A stretch of 64,000 nt of DNA from positions 434,001 through 498,000 of the forward strand of contig NZ_FRCS01000005.1 in NCBI RefSeq assembly GCF_900143005.1, in the 5' to 3' direction. The notes beneath the pieces are model-generated. The model saw only the letters and a program-made list of their open reading frames with translations. It was not told where the DNA came from and made no database searches. This DNA comes from Cryptosporangium aurantiacum (GTDB lineage: Bacteria > Actinomycetota > Actinomycetes > Mycobacteriales > Cryptosporangiaceae). The position numbers and the translations under genes are program-made. Below are positions 7,080 to 16,812 of this stretch, piece after piece. Positions within the stretch are counted from its first letter, which is position 1. Every line of letters starts with the position of its first letter.

Positions 7080-9131
7080 ATGGACAGCCTCGACCCCCGC
7101 CGGGAGCCAACGTCGGACACCGGCTCCACCCCGCCCAGCGGCTCGGCCGCGGCGTCGGACTCCGCATCAGCCGGGTCGACGCCGTCCACCCAGCCGGCCC
7201 CGCCGACCCCGCCGACCCCGCCGACCCCGCCGGCCTCGGACGCCCAGCCGGTTTCGGGCGGCCCGACCGTCGCGGCGGAGACGCCGTCGTCGGCCTCCTC
7301 CGCCCCCGAGACGGACCCGAAGCCGCCCGCGGCGGACGCGCCGACCGAGCCCGTCACCGCCGGATCGACGCCGCCGAGCGGTCCCGCCCCGAGCGCATCG
7401 GACGCCCCGACCGGGGACGCCGCTCCGGCCGGGCCTGGCGCTTCGACCGCGTCGGACGCCCCGAGCACGTCGGGCGGGCCGACCGGTGCGGACGCGCCGC
7501 CGCCCGGGCCGATTCCGCCCGGTGGGGCGTTTCCGCCCGGCGGTAGTTCGGTGCCTCCCGGTGGGCCGTTCCCGCCGGGCGCGACCCCGTGGGGTGGTGC
7601 CGGCGGTAGCGGATGGAGCTGGAACCGCGGCCGGACGCTCACCCGCACCCGACAGGGCAAGCTCATCGCCGGTGTCTGCGCCGGTCTCGGCCGCACCACC
7701 GGCGTCGACCCGATCCTGTTCCGGGTCATCCTCACCGTGCTGGTGTTCTTCGGCGGCGTCGGCGCGCTGCTCTACCTCGTCGCCTGGATCGTCCTCCCGG
7801 TCGACGACGAGCCGGCCTCGCCGCTCGAGTCGCTGCTCGGACGTGGACGCTCCGGCACCTCACCCGCGCTGACGCTGGGGCTGATCGCGCTGGCCGCGAT
7901 CGTGCTCGTCGGCTCGTTCAGCAACGGCTTCCAGGCCACGCTGCTGCTGGCGGCCTGCCTCATCGGCGGGATGCTGCTCCTGCGACGCACCGGCCAGCAC
8001 AACGGCTACCCCGCGACGCACGGCGCGCCGGTCCCCGACCCCACGCTCGGCTTCGCTCCGCCGACGCCCCCGGCGCCGCCCACTCCGCCCGCACCCCCGA
8101 CGCCGCCGACCGCGCCGTGGATGACGACCGGCGCCGGTCCGACCGCACCCAGCGAGCAAGCGTCCTGGGCGAGCGCCGCGAGTGCCGCGAGCACGCCCAG
8201 CGCGTCGGGCGTGCCGAGCGCCTCGAGCATGGCCACGCCGCCGCCCCCGTCGGCTCCGCCCGCCCCCGAGACGCCGTTCGCCACCGCTTCGACGCCGTAC
8301 TCCACGCCCAGCGCGGCACCGTTCACGGCGAGCGCACCGCCGTACACCCCGCCGCACGCCGACCCCTACGGGATTCCGCACTCGGACCCGTACAGCACGC
8401 CGGGTGGCTACACGCCGCCGTTCGCCCCCTACGGCCCCTACGGCCCGTACGGCGCGGGCCCGGTAGCGTCCGCGCCTCCGATGCACCCGGTACCGCCGGT
8501 CGTCCCGCCGGGGAAGCGCCCGAAGGAGCGTTCGGTGCTCGGCCGGCTGACGATCTCGGTGGTCTGCTTCGCGATCGTCGTCCTGGTGATCGTCAACGCC
8601 GCTGGTGCGAGCATCCCGTTCACCGGGTTCGTGGCGCTCGCACTCGGCATCGTCGCCGCCGGTCTGTTGATCGGCACCTGGGTCGGCCGGGCCCGCTGGC
8701 TGATTCCGATCGGCTTCGCGCTGGCGCTGGCGCTCGGCATCGGGTCGATCGCCGAGAACGTCGACGCCGGGCCGAACGTCAACGGCCGGGACCTCTCGTA
8801 CCGACCGCTGACCCCCGAACAGGTCGCCCCGACCTACGAGCTGGGCGCGGGTGACTTCGACCTCGACCTCAGCAGGGTCGACTTCACCGGGGTCACCAAG
8901 ACCGTCACGATCAACACCGGCTTCGGCGACAGCAAGATCGAGCTGCCCGACGACGTCGACGTGATCGTCGAGTACGACCTCGGCGCCGGTGACGCCAAGA
9001 TCCTCGACCAGCGCGACGACGGTCTGGGCATCCACAACACGTACTCGGACAACGGCGACAACGGCCCGGACACCAGCGAGCTGAAGCTGGTCATTCACCA
9101 CGGCGCCGGTGACCTGGAGGTCACGCGATGA
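7080..9131 (+). CDS. PspC / LiaF-like toastrack membrane protein
   Basis: A 683-residue protein. A Ser/Pro/Thr/Asp-rich low-complexity N terminus (about 1-180) leads into a PspC domain (about 184-243; LIAGVCAGLGRTTGVDPILFRVILTVL). Membrane segments come next, then a second Pro/Ser-rich linker (about 320-475) and three more hydrophobic segments (about 485-560). A C-terminal beta-rich toastrack domain begins near 571, with repeated GAGDFDLD / GAGDAKI / GAGDLEV turns as in LiaF and DUF4097-type proteins. These report or respond to membrane damage. AGGAG at 7065-7069 supports the ATG. It starts a tightly overlapping operon and is divergent from its probable cognate kinase. Confidence 0.88.
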   Translation: MDSLDPRREPTSDTGSTPPSGSAAASDSASAGSTPSTQPAPPTPPTPPTPPASDAQPVSGGPTVAAETPSSASSAPETDPKPPAADAPTEPVTAGSTPPSGPAPSASDAPTGDAAPAGPGASTASDAPSTSGGPTGADAPPPGPIPPGGAFPPGGSSVPPGGPFPPGATPWGGAGGSGWSWNRGRTLTRTRQGKLIAGVCAGLGRTTGVDPILFRVILTVLVFFGGVGALLYLVAWIVLPVDDEPASPLESLLGRGRSGTSPALTLGLIALAAIVLVGSFSNGFQATLLLAACLIGGMLLLRRTGQHNGYPATHGAPVPDPTLGFAPPTPPAPPTPPAPPTPPTAPWMTTGAGPTAPSEQASWASAASAASTPSASGVPSASSMATPPPPSAPPAPETPFATASTPYSTPSAAPFTASAPPYTPPHADPYGIPHSDPYSTPGGYTPPFAPYGPYGPYGAGPVASAPPMHPVPPVVPPGKRPKERSVLGRLTISVVCFAIVVLVIVNAAGASIPFTGFVALALGIVAAGLLIGTWVGRARWLIPIGFALALALGIGSIAENVDAGPNVNGRDLSYRPLTPEQVAPTYELGAGDFDLDLSRVDFTGVTKTVTINTGFGDSKIELPDDVDVIVEYDLGAGDAKILDQRDDGLGIHNTYSDNGDNGPDTSELKLVIHHGAGDLEVTR

Positions 9132-9772
9132 AGCGGCACCCCGTCGACAGCGTCTCGCTGGTCTTCGCCCTGCTGTTCAGCGCCGCGGTGGCGTGGTGGG
9201 GGATCGCGATGATCAGCAGCGACCCGCTGCACCTCCCCGCCGCCTGGATCGGCGCCGGCACGCTGCTGGTGATCGGTCTGGTCGGGCTGGTGAGCGCATT
9301 GCGTCCGCAGCGTCGGCCGGCCGAGGCGCCGCTGACCGTTCCGCAGGCACCCCAGGCCGCGCTCGACGTGGATCCGTACAACGACCCGTTCCTGGCCTCG
9401 ATGTCGCTGCCCCGGGTCGATGGCGTCCTGGACGCGGACGCGATCGCCGCGGCCTACCGCGACGCGGGTTTCGAGGACCCGGTCCCGGTCAGCCCGGCCA
9501 AGCCCGCCGGCTCGGTCGGCTCGGCCACCGCTGTCGCCGAGCGTCCGGCCACCACCGCCGGGCGGGACGACGCGGGCGGCACGGCCGGTTCGCCCTCCGA
9601 CGCCGAGCGGCCTGCCGACTCGGCCGACAGCTCGCAGACCGCCGGGGACGCGCCGGCCGGCGACACCCCGGCTCCGGCCGTCGACGAGGACGCGCGGCCG
9701 ACCGCGCAGCTCCCGCTCCGTTCCGACACCAAGGAGCTGCCGGCCGACCGGGATGGGAGCACGGCGTCATGA
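9128..9772 (+). CDS. Membrane protein of unknown function in PspC operon
   Basis: A 214-residue protein with two membrane helices (about residues 8-29 and 36-57), then a cytoplasmic or extracytoplasmic tail. A short ordered-looking segment (DPYNDPFLASMSLPRVDGVLDADAIAAAYRDAGFEDP, given here as its outline at about 79-116) is followed by an Ala/Asp/Pro/Thr-rich low-complexity region. The start ATG overlaps the PspC stop (ATGA), so translation is coupled. I recognise no family; the operon position suggests an accessory subunit of the envelope-stress system. Confidence 0.75.
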   Translation: MKRHPVDSVSLVFALLFSAAVAWWGIAMISSDPLHLPAAWIGAGTLLVIGLVGLVSALRPQRRPAEAPLTVPQAPQAALDVDPYNDPFLASMSLPRVDGVLDADAIAAAYRDAGFEDPVPVSPAKPAGSVGSATAVAERPATTAGRDDAGGTAGSPSDAERPADSADSSQTAGDAPAGDTPAPAVDEDARPTAQLPLRSDTKELPADRDGSTAS

Positions 9773-9882
9773 CTGTCTGGTTCCTGGTCGCCGGGGCACT
9801 GCTCCTGTGTGCGCTCGCCGCGGCGGTGCGGGTGGACACCGCCCCGACGGCGTCCGCACCGGAGCGGGCGAGGGTGCCCTGA
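9769..9882 (+). CDS. Small single-helix membrane peptide, 37 residues
   Basis: Begins MTVWFLVAGALLLCALAAAV, one clean membrane helix, then a short polar tail ending ERARVP. Its ATG overlaps the stop of the gene before (ATGA), the same junction used between the first two genes of this operon, which argues that it is really translated. Third member of the PspC operon. No family recognised; a small regulator or stabiliser of the PspC complex is a guess. Confidence 0.55.
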   Translation: MTVWFLVAGALLLCALAAAVRVDTAPTASAPERARVP

Positions 9883-9977
9883 CCGACCGCCCGGCCGGGC
9901 GCGGCTTCAGCAATATGCTGGAGTCGCGTCCGGCTGTTGGGGTTCGGACGAGAGATCGCCGACACCCAGGGTGAGGT

Positions 9978-11213
9978 ATGGCTGACCACGCAGTTTTCCC
10001 CCGGCCGGACGCCGGACCGCTCGCACTCTCCGACCGGCCGGTGGGCTCGGTCGCAGCGAAGACGCTGACCAGCGAGGTCGCCCGGCATCCGGGACCGAAG
10101 ACGGTCCTGGTGATCGGGGTGACAGCCGGTGACACCGTGGTCGACCGGGTGCTGGCGGTCATCATGCCCGGCGATCAGGTGGTCGTCGTCGCTGACGGTC
10201 CGGTGGACGACCTGCTGGCGGGAAACGCGACGCTGTCCGGCCGGGTGACCGTCCGCAAGGACCTGCCGACGGACCCGGCGGAGCTGCCCACCCCGGTCGA
10301 CGTCGCGGTGGTCGCGCGTCCGGTGCTGCACCCGACGGTCGTCGACCGGATCCGGCCGCTGCTCGCGGCGGACGGCGTCCTGGCCGTCGCCACCGACGCG
10401 ACCGCGGGCGACCCGCTCACCGGTGTGGTGGCCGACCACGCGGTCCGCACCGACCGGGTGTTCCGCTCGTTCCCGCCGCTGCGGGTGCACCAGCTGCGCT
10501 TCAACCCGGCGACGCCCCACCTGGCTGCCCGGCTCGACCCGGCCGTGGTGCCGAGCCACGTCGCGGTCACGAAGCGGATGGGCATCGACTCGAACGGCGT
10601 CGCGTTCGGCGGGCTCGCGGCCGGTGCCGCGCTGCTGACGAAGGTCGTGCGTCCGCGGTCGAAGGCGTGGTTGGTGCCGGCGGCGCTGGCGCTGCCGGTG
10701 GCGGCGTTCTTCCGCGACCCGCGCCGGATCGTGCCGGACGACGCCGAGGCCGTCGTCTCGTCGGCGGACGGCAAGGTACTGGCCGTGGAGCGGCTCACCG
10801 ACACCCGCTTCGGCCCGGACGAGTGGCTGCGGATCTCGGTGTTCCTGTCGGTGTTCGACGTGCACGTCAACCGGTCGCCGGTGGCCGGGCGCGTGGTGTC
10901 GGTGCTCCGCGAGGAGGGCGGATACGCGAACGCGATGACCGCGGCGGCCGAGCACAACGTCGCCTGTTACACGGTGCTGGAGAGCGTGCACGGGCGGGTC
11001 GTGGTGGCGCAGCGGTCCGGGCTGATCGCTCGGCGGATCGTGAACCGGGCCGGGGTCGGGGCGCTGCTCGCGAGGGGTGAGCGGTACGGCTTGATCCGGT
11101 TCGGCTCGCGCACCGACGTCTACCTCCCCGCCGACAAGGCCGAGCCCCGGGTCTCCCCCGGCGAACGCGTCATCGGCGGCGAAACCGTCCTCGCCCGCTG
11201 GCTGGCCGAGTAG
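9978..11213 (+). CDS. psd: Phosphatidylserine decarboxylase with extra N-terminal domain
   Basis: Makes phosphatidylethanolamine from phosphatidylserine at the membrane. The 411-residue protein has the Psd core from about residue 205 (LPVAAFFRDPRRIVPDD, SVFLSVFDVHVNRSPVAG) to the self-cleavage site in LIRFGSRTDVYLP. There, the Ser of the Gly-Ser pair near residue 375 becomes the pyruvoyl group of the alpha chain. This is the short form of Psd, normally about 210-240 residues. The first 190 residues are additional and resemble a degenerate Rossmann/methyltransferase fold (VLVIGVTAGDTVVDRVLA, DQVVVVADG). GTGAGG directly precedes the ATG. It is convergent with phosphatidylserine synthase across a terminator. 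Confidence 0.9.
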   Translation: MADHAVFPRPDAGPLALSDRPVGSVAAKTLTSEVARHPGPKTVLVIGVTAGDTVVDRVLAVIMPGDQVVVVADGPVDDLLAGNATLSGRVTVRKDLPTDPAELPTPVDVAVVARPVLHPTVVDRIRPLLAADGVLAVATDATAGDPLTGVVADHAVRTDRVFRSFPPLRVHQLRFNPATPHLAARLDPAVVPSHVAVTKRMGIDSNGVAFGGLAAGAALLTKVVRPRSKAWLVPAALALPVAAFFRDPRRIVPDDAEAVVSSADGKVLAVERLTDTRFGPDEWLRISVFLSVFDVHVNRSPVAGRVVSVLREEGGYANAMTAAAEHNVACYTVLESVHGRVVVAQRSGLIARRIVNRAGVGALLARGERYGLIRFGSRTDVYLPADKAEPRVSPGERVIGGETVLARWLAE

Positions 11214-11224
11214 CCACCCACAAC

Positions 11225-11253
11225 AAAGGGCCGCCCCATTGGGGCGGCCCTTT
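11225..11253. terminator. Rho-independent terminator
   Basis: Arms AAAGGGCCGCCCC and GGGGCGGCCCTTT around the loop ATT, followed by a further T; the A/T outer arms allow use from both sides. It lies between the convergent psd and pssA genes. Confidence 0.88.
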
Positions 11254-11293
11254 TGGGATTATCCGGACCTGGAGCCCATCCAGGGCGGGCCGC

Positions 11294-12304
11294 TCACACC
11301 GCGGTGATGCCTCGCTTTTGGCGGGCCCAGAGGAGCGGGCCGGACAGGAGGTAGGCGCCGACCAGGAGGCCGAGCGTCGTCGTCGGGTCCAGCACCACCG
11401 CCACCGCTGCCAGCGGCAGCAACCAGCGCGGCACCCGCCGCAGCGCACCGATCTTCAGGTACGGGAACGAGCTCACCATCGCCACCGCGAGCGCCGCGAC
11501 GAACAGCGGCGCGGCCCAGCGGCCCGCCTCCGGCCGCAGCAGCACCGCGATCACCATGATCGCCGCCGCGATCGTGGTCGGAACACCGGAGAAGAACCGT
11601 CCGTTCTTCGGCGACACGTTGAACCGGGCCAGCCGGATCGCCGCGCAGATCGCGATCATCGCGCAGGCCACCCCGGCCACGACCGTGGAACTCGGGCCGA
11701 CCAGCCACGCGAACACCACGACCGGCGTCGCGATGCCGAACGAACACATGTCCGCCAACGAGTCCATCTGCGCACCGAACGGCGTCGAGACGCCGAACGC
11801 ACGAGCCAGCGCGCCGTCCGCCCCGTCGAACAGGACGCAGGCGAGCAGCACTGCCGCGCCGATCCGTACCTCGCCCTGCAACACGGTGTAGATCGCGGCC
11901 AAGCCCAGCACCAGGCTGGCGAGCGTGCAGGACTGCACCAGCGCGAACTGGCAACGCCGGGCGATCGTGTGCTCGCCGGTGAGCAGCGGCGCCGACTGGG
12001 GCGCCTCGCTCGCCAGCCGCTCGGCCGGGGTGGCCGGCCGGGACTCGCGGGCACGCCGCCGGACCGGGGTGCCGTGCACCGGGTCACCGGCTCTCCGGGT
12101 CTCCCCGTCGGGCCAGGTGAGCGTGGTGTACGGCCCGACCGGCTGCACTTCGTCGACGCCGGGCGGAGCGCCCGCGTCGAGCCCGCCGCGCCGCCTCACC
12201 AGCACGCGTCGTGCGAAAGTGCCGCCGCGGCGGAGTCCACGACTCCACCGACGGCCAGCCGGACGGGGGCGGTCGGCACGCCGCCGCCAAGGTCTCGCTT
12301 GCAC
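11294..12304 (-). CDS. pssA: CDP-diacylglycerol--serine O-phosphatidyltransferase
   Basis: Makes phosphatidylserine from CDP-diacylglycerol and serine, the substrate for the neighbouring Psd. The CDP-alcohol phosphatidyltransferase motif DG-x2-AR-x8-G-x3-D-x3-D reads DGALARAFGVSTPFGAQMDS then LAD, around residue 165. About eight hydrophobic segments follow or surround it (LASLVLGLAAIYTVL, VVVFAWLVG and others). The N terminus (about 110 residues) is Arg-rich and poorly conserved in appearance. GTG 12304 is nevertheless chosen because AGGAGGA (complement of 12311-12317) stands six bases upstream. Tail-to-tail with psd rather than co-transcribed with it. Confidence 0.9.
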   Translation of the reverse strand: MQARPWRRRADRPRPAGRRWSRGLRRGGTFARRVLVRRRGGLDAGAPPGVDEVQPVGPYTTLTWPDGETRRAGDPVHGTPVRRRARESRPATPAERLASEAPQSAPLLTGEHTIARRCQFALVQSCTLASLVLGLAAIYTVLQGEVRIGAAVLLACVLFDGADGALARAFGVSTPFGAQMDSLADMCSFGIATPVVVFAWLVGPSSTVVAGVACAMIAICAAIRLARFNVSPKNGRFFSGVPTTIAAAIMVIAVLLRPEAGRWAAPLFVAALAVAMVSSFPYLKIGALRRVPRWLLPLAAVAVVLDPTTTLGLLVGAYLLSGPLLWARQKRGITAV

Positions 12305-12677
12305 CCCGAATCCTCCTGGGCCTGGGCCGGGTTGGTCGTCAATGGCTCAGCCGCAACGCCGGTGCCATCAACGGGACAGCTGGCGTCGCTACCGCCGCGT
12401 CCATCACTAGCGGACGTACATTCGCATACACGTCCGCGCGTGTTCAGATGTTCGACCAAGAAGTATGGGTTACCCCGCGGGGCGCTGCTCAATCCCCGAA
12501 CGCCTCGTGCGGGTGCAGATCGTGTCCACTCCCCCGCTCAGACCGTCGCCCACCCGACGGTGACCGACGTTCGGACTGCTCACCGCTGTGCGGCTCCCCT
12601 CACGGTACCGCACCGCCGCCATCCGAGTGAGACTGCTCACAGCGCGCATGCCCACCCCCGAACGGGGGTAGAAAGCG
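12305..12677. other. Gap between guaA end and pssA start, no gene
   Basis: This 373-base stretch upstream of pssA has stop codons and weak coding character in all frames. It should hold the pssA promoter. The one notable element is an inverted repeat at 12410-12437. Confidence 0.4.
12410..12437. promoter_or_regulatory. Inverted repeat, candidate operator upstream of pssA
   Basis: GCGGACGT and ACGTCCGC are perfect 8-base arms separated by 12 bases that are AT-richer than the flanks. The site lies about 105 bases upstream of the pssA start, where a promoter and regulator site would be expected. The binding protein is unknown. Confidence 0.35.
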
Positions 12678-14243
<1,566 letters not shown>

Positions 14244-14282
14244 GTTCTCGAATCCTAGCGGCCTGCAGGTCAGGCCAGACGC

Positions 14283-16103
14283 CTAGCGGTCGACCGTGGC
14301 CGGAGGGACCTCTTCGGCCGTGACCTGGGCGGCGTCGGCGGGGGTCGGCTGGGAGCTCGCCGCACTCGGGGCGACGTCGACCGGACGTGTGGTGAGCGCC
14401 TCGACCGGGATCAGCGGGAGCCGCAGCGCACCTTCGGCGGCGTCTGGGACCGCGGGGCGGACAGGCGGTACCGGGGCGAGCGGGCGGTACGGCTCGGACT
14501 GGGGCGGGCGGGTGTCGGCCTCACCCTTGTTCGGCCACAGCGCCATCGCCCGCTCCGCCTGGGCGGTGATCGACAGCGACGGGTTCACTCCGAGGTTGGC
14601 CGAGAGCGCTGCCCCGTCCACCACGTGCAGGCCCGGGTATCCGTAGACGCGGTGGTACGCGTCGACGACGCCGGTCTCGGGTGAGTCGCCGATCGCGCAG
14701 CCGCCGATGAAGTGTGCGGTCATCGGGACGTCGAACGCTTCGACGAGCGTCCCGCCCGCCATGCCGCCGATGTGGGCGGCGGTTCGCCGGGTCGCTTCGT
14801 GGCCCGCCGGGATGTACGTGGGGTTCGGTGCGCCGTGGCCCTGGCGGGTCGTCATCTTCCGCCTGCCGAACATCGTCTTCTTGGTGAACGTCGTCAGGGA
14901 GTTGTCGACCGACTGCATGACCAGCAGGATGATCGTCCGCTCCGACCAGTGGCGTAACCAGAGCAGGTGGCGGGCCTTGTGGAGGTTGCGGCCCATCTCC
15001 TTGAGCCACCCCGGCCACCGACGACGCCCCGGCGCGGCCGGCGGCGGCAGCACGGTGGTCAGCATCCCCATGAAGTTGCTGCCGCGCCCGTAGCGCACCG
15101 GCTCGATGTGGGTGTCGGCGTCCGGGTGGAACGACGACGTGATCGCGACGCCGTCGGCGAAGTTATCGTCCTCGACGACCTTCAGCCGGTTCGCGCCGAG
15201 CAGCGCTTCGGAGTTCGTCCGGGCGAGCAGTCCGAGCCGCGACGACAGTCCGGGCAGGTGGCCCGAGTCGCGGCACGCGTGCAGCAACCGCTGGGTCCCC
15301 AGGGCGCTCGCCGCCACGACCACCTGGCCTGCGGTGAACGTCCGCACCCGCCGTCCCCACCCGGTGCGGACCGTGTCGACCGCGTACCCGCCGCCCTCGA
15401 GCGGGCGGATCGCGGTCGCCGTCGTGCGGTCGAAGATCTGCGCGCCGTTGCTCTCGGCGAGGTACAGGTAGTTCTTCACCAGCGTGTTCTTGGCGTTGAC
15501 CCGGCACCCGGTCATGCAGGCACCGCAGTTCGTGCACCCCGACCGACGCGGGCCGGCACCACCGAAGTACGGGTCGTCCACCTCCGCGCCGGGCTCGCCG
15601 AAGAACACCCCGACGGGCGTCGGGTGGTAGGAGTCGCCGACCCCCATCTCGGCGGCGACCTTCTGCATCACCTGGTCGGCCGGGGTCGTGTGCGGGTAGG
15701 TGCGCACGCCGAGCATCCGCTTGGCCTGGTCGTAGTACGGCGCCAGCTCGGTCTTCCAGTCGGTGATGTGGCGCCACTGCGGGTCGTCGTAGAACGCCTG
15801 CGGCGGCTCGTAGAGCGTGTTCGCGTAGACCAGCGACCCACCGCCGACGCCCGCACCGGCGAGCACCAGGACGTCCTTGAGCAGCGTGATCCGCTGGATG
15901 CCGTAACAACCCAGCTTCGGCGCCCACAGGTACTTCCGGACGTCCCAGGACGTCTTCGGCAGCTGGTCGTCGGTGAACCGACGACCGGCCTCCAGCACCG
16001 CGACCCGATAGCCCTTCTCGGTCAGCCGCAGCGCGCTGACGCTGCCCCCGAATCCGGACCCGATGACGACGACGTCGAAGTGTTCAGCGGCTTCGTTGCC
16101 CAC
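14283..16103 (-). CDS. GMC family FAD-dependent oxidoreductase (ChoD-like)
   Basis: A 606-residue flavoprotein. The FAD-binding GSGFGG is at residues 15-20, GAGVGGGSLVYANTL is the second flavin motif, and the GMC C-terminal signature lies around HFIGGCAIGDSPETGVVDAYHRVYGYPGLHVVDG (outline, about 455-490). A cysteine cluster, CTNCGACMTGC, suggests a metal or Fe-S site, as in many bacterial GMC relatives. In M. tuberculosis the gene beside guaB3 is choD (Rv3409c), named a cholesterol oxidase, and this is its positional counterpart. Substrate here is unproven. The last 90 residues are a Pro/Ala-rich tail. GTG start. Confidence 0.85.
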   Translation of the reverse strand: MGNEAAEHFDVVVIGSGFGGSVSALRLTEKGYRVAVLEAGRRFTDDQLPKTSWDVRKYLWAPKLGCYGIQRITLLKDVLVLAGAGVGGGSLVYANTLYEPPQAFYDDPQWRHITDWKTELAPYYDQAKRMLGVRTYPHTTPADQVMQKVAAEMGVGDSYHPTPVGVFFGEPGAEVDDPYFGGAGPRRSGCTNCGACMTGCRVNAKNTLVKNYLYLAESNGAQIFDRTTATAIRPLEGGGYAVDTVRTGWGRRVRTFTAGQVVVAASALGTQRLLHACRDSGHLPGLSSRLGLLARTNSEALLGANRLKVVEDDNFADGVAITSSFHPDADTHIEPVRYGRGSNFMGMLTTVLPPPAAPGRRRWPGWLKEMGRNLHKARHLLWLRHWSERTIILLVMQSVDNSLTTFTKKTMFGRRKMTTRQGHGAPNPTYIPAGHEATRRTAAHIGGMAGGTLVEAFDVPMTAHFIGGCAIGDSPETGVVDAYHRVYGYPGLHVVDGAALSANLGVNPSLSITAQAERAMALWPNKGEADTRPPQSEPYRPLAPVPPVRPAVPDAAEGALRLPLIPVEALTTRPVDVAPSAASSQPTPADAAQVTAEEVPPATVDR

Positions 16104-16146
16104 GACTGCCCCGCCCTACTGCCGAGTAACGTGACAGCGCTCACCG

Positions 16147-16170
16147 TGACACTGACCAATGGCAGTGTCA
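16147..16170. promoter_or_regulatory. Palindromic operator upstream of GMC oxidoreductase
   Basis: TGACACTG and CAGTGTCA are perfect 8-base arms separated by 8 bases, 44 bases before the oxidoreductase start. On the minus strand the outer arm forms TTGACA, a -35-like hexamer. The layout fits a repressor (for example TetR type) covering the promoter. No regulator gene is adjacent. Confidence 0.5.
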
Positions 16171-16197
16171 ACCGACTCTGCTCAATTAACTGCGGCG

Positions 16198-16812
16198 TCA
16201 ATCCGCGGCGGTCGAGCGTCCGAGATAGGTCGTCGTCGGGTCGGGCACGTCCAGCTGGACGAAACCCAGACGGTCGTAGAAGGCCCTCGCCGCGTAGTTC
16301 GTGGGCACCATGCCCAGATGCACCGCCGGGACGCCCCGAGCGGCCAGCGTGCCCAGGAACCGGTTCATCAGCACCCGGCCGAGCCCACGCCCCTGGTAGT
16401 CCGGCAGCAGGTCGATGTGCAGGTGCGCGGGGTAGACCTCCAGCTCCGGCCAGAGCAGCCGCTCCGGGTCGTGCAACAGCCGGACGAGGTGATCGGTACG
16501 GCTCGTGCCGTCGGTGAGCGGCCAGCGGTCGGCCACCGACGGCAGCCACTCCCCCCGGTACCGCTTGACGAACGCGACGGTGTCGGCGGTGCCGACGATG
16601 TACCCGACCGCACGCTCCCCGTCGTCGACCACGTACGCGAGCTCGGGTTCGAACGCGACGTACGGGTCGGCGAACGCCGTCGGGAAGATCGACGGATCCG
16701 GGTAGAGGGGACGCGCGTCGCCACCCTCGTGCCCGGTGCGGACGCAGATGTCGCGAACAGCGTCCAGATCGGCGTCGTCGTAGGGACGGACTACCGGATC
16801 AGCGGGTGACAA
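16198..16812 (-). CDS. GNAT family N-acetyltransferase
   Basis: A 204-residue acetyltransferase. The acetyl-CoA loop is LLPDYQGRGLGRVLMNRFL (about residues 138-156), followed by GMVPTNYAARAFYDRLGF, the usual GNAT beta5-alpha4 region. VDDGERAVGYIVGTADT forms the central beta hairpin. The overall layout is like GNAT relatives of eukaryotic O-GlcNAcase C-terminal domains. Acceptor substrate unknown. The only in-frame start is TTG 16812, which overlaps the end of guaB3 by 14 bases, so it is probably translated from the guaB3 message. Confidence 0.85.
   Translation of the reverse strand: MSPADPVVRPYDDADLDAVRDICVRTGHEGGDARPLYPDPSIFPTAFADPYVAFEPELAYVVDDGERAVGYIVGTADTVAFVKRYRGEWLPSVADRWPLTDGTSRTDHLVRLLHDPERLLWPELEVYPAHLHIDLLPDYQGRGLGRVLMNRFLGTLAARGVPAVHLGMVPTNYAARAFYDRLGFVQLDVPDPTTTYLGRSTAAD

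Noticed and set aside
7028-7735. 235-residue minus-strand frame opposite the PspC gene
   Set aside because: Gly/Ala-rich shadow of the Ser/Pro-rich N terminus of the PspC protein; no domain or ribosome site.
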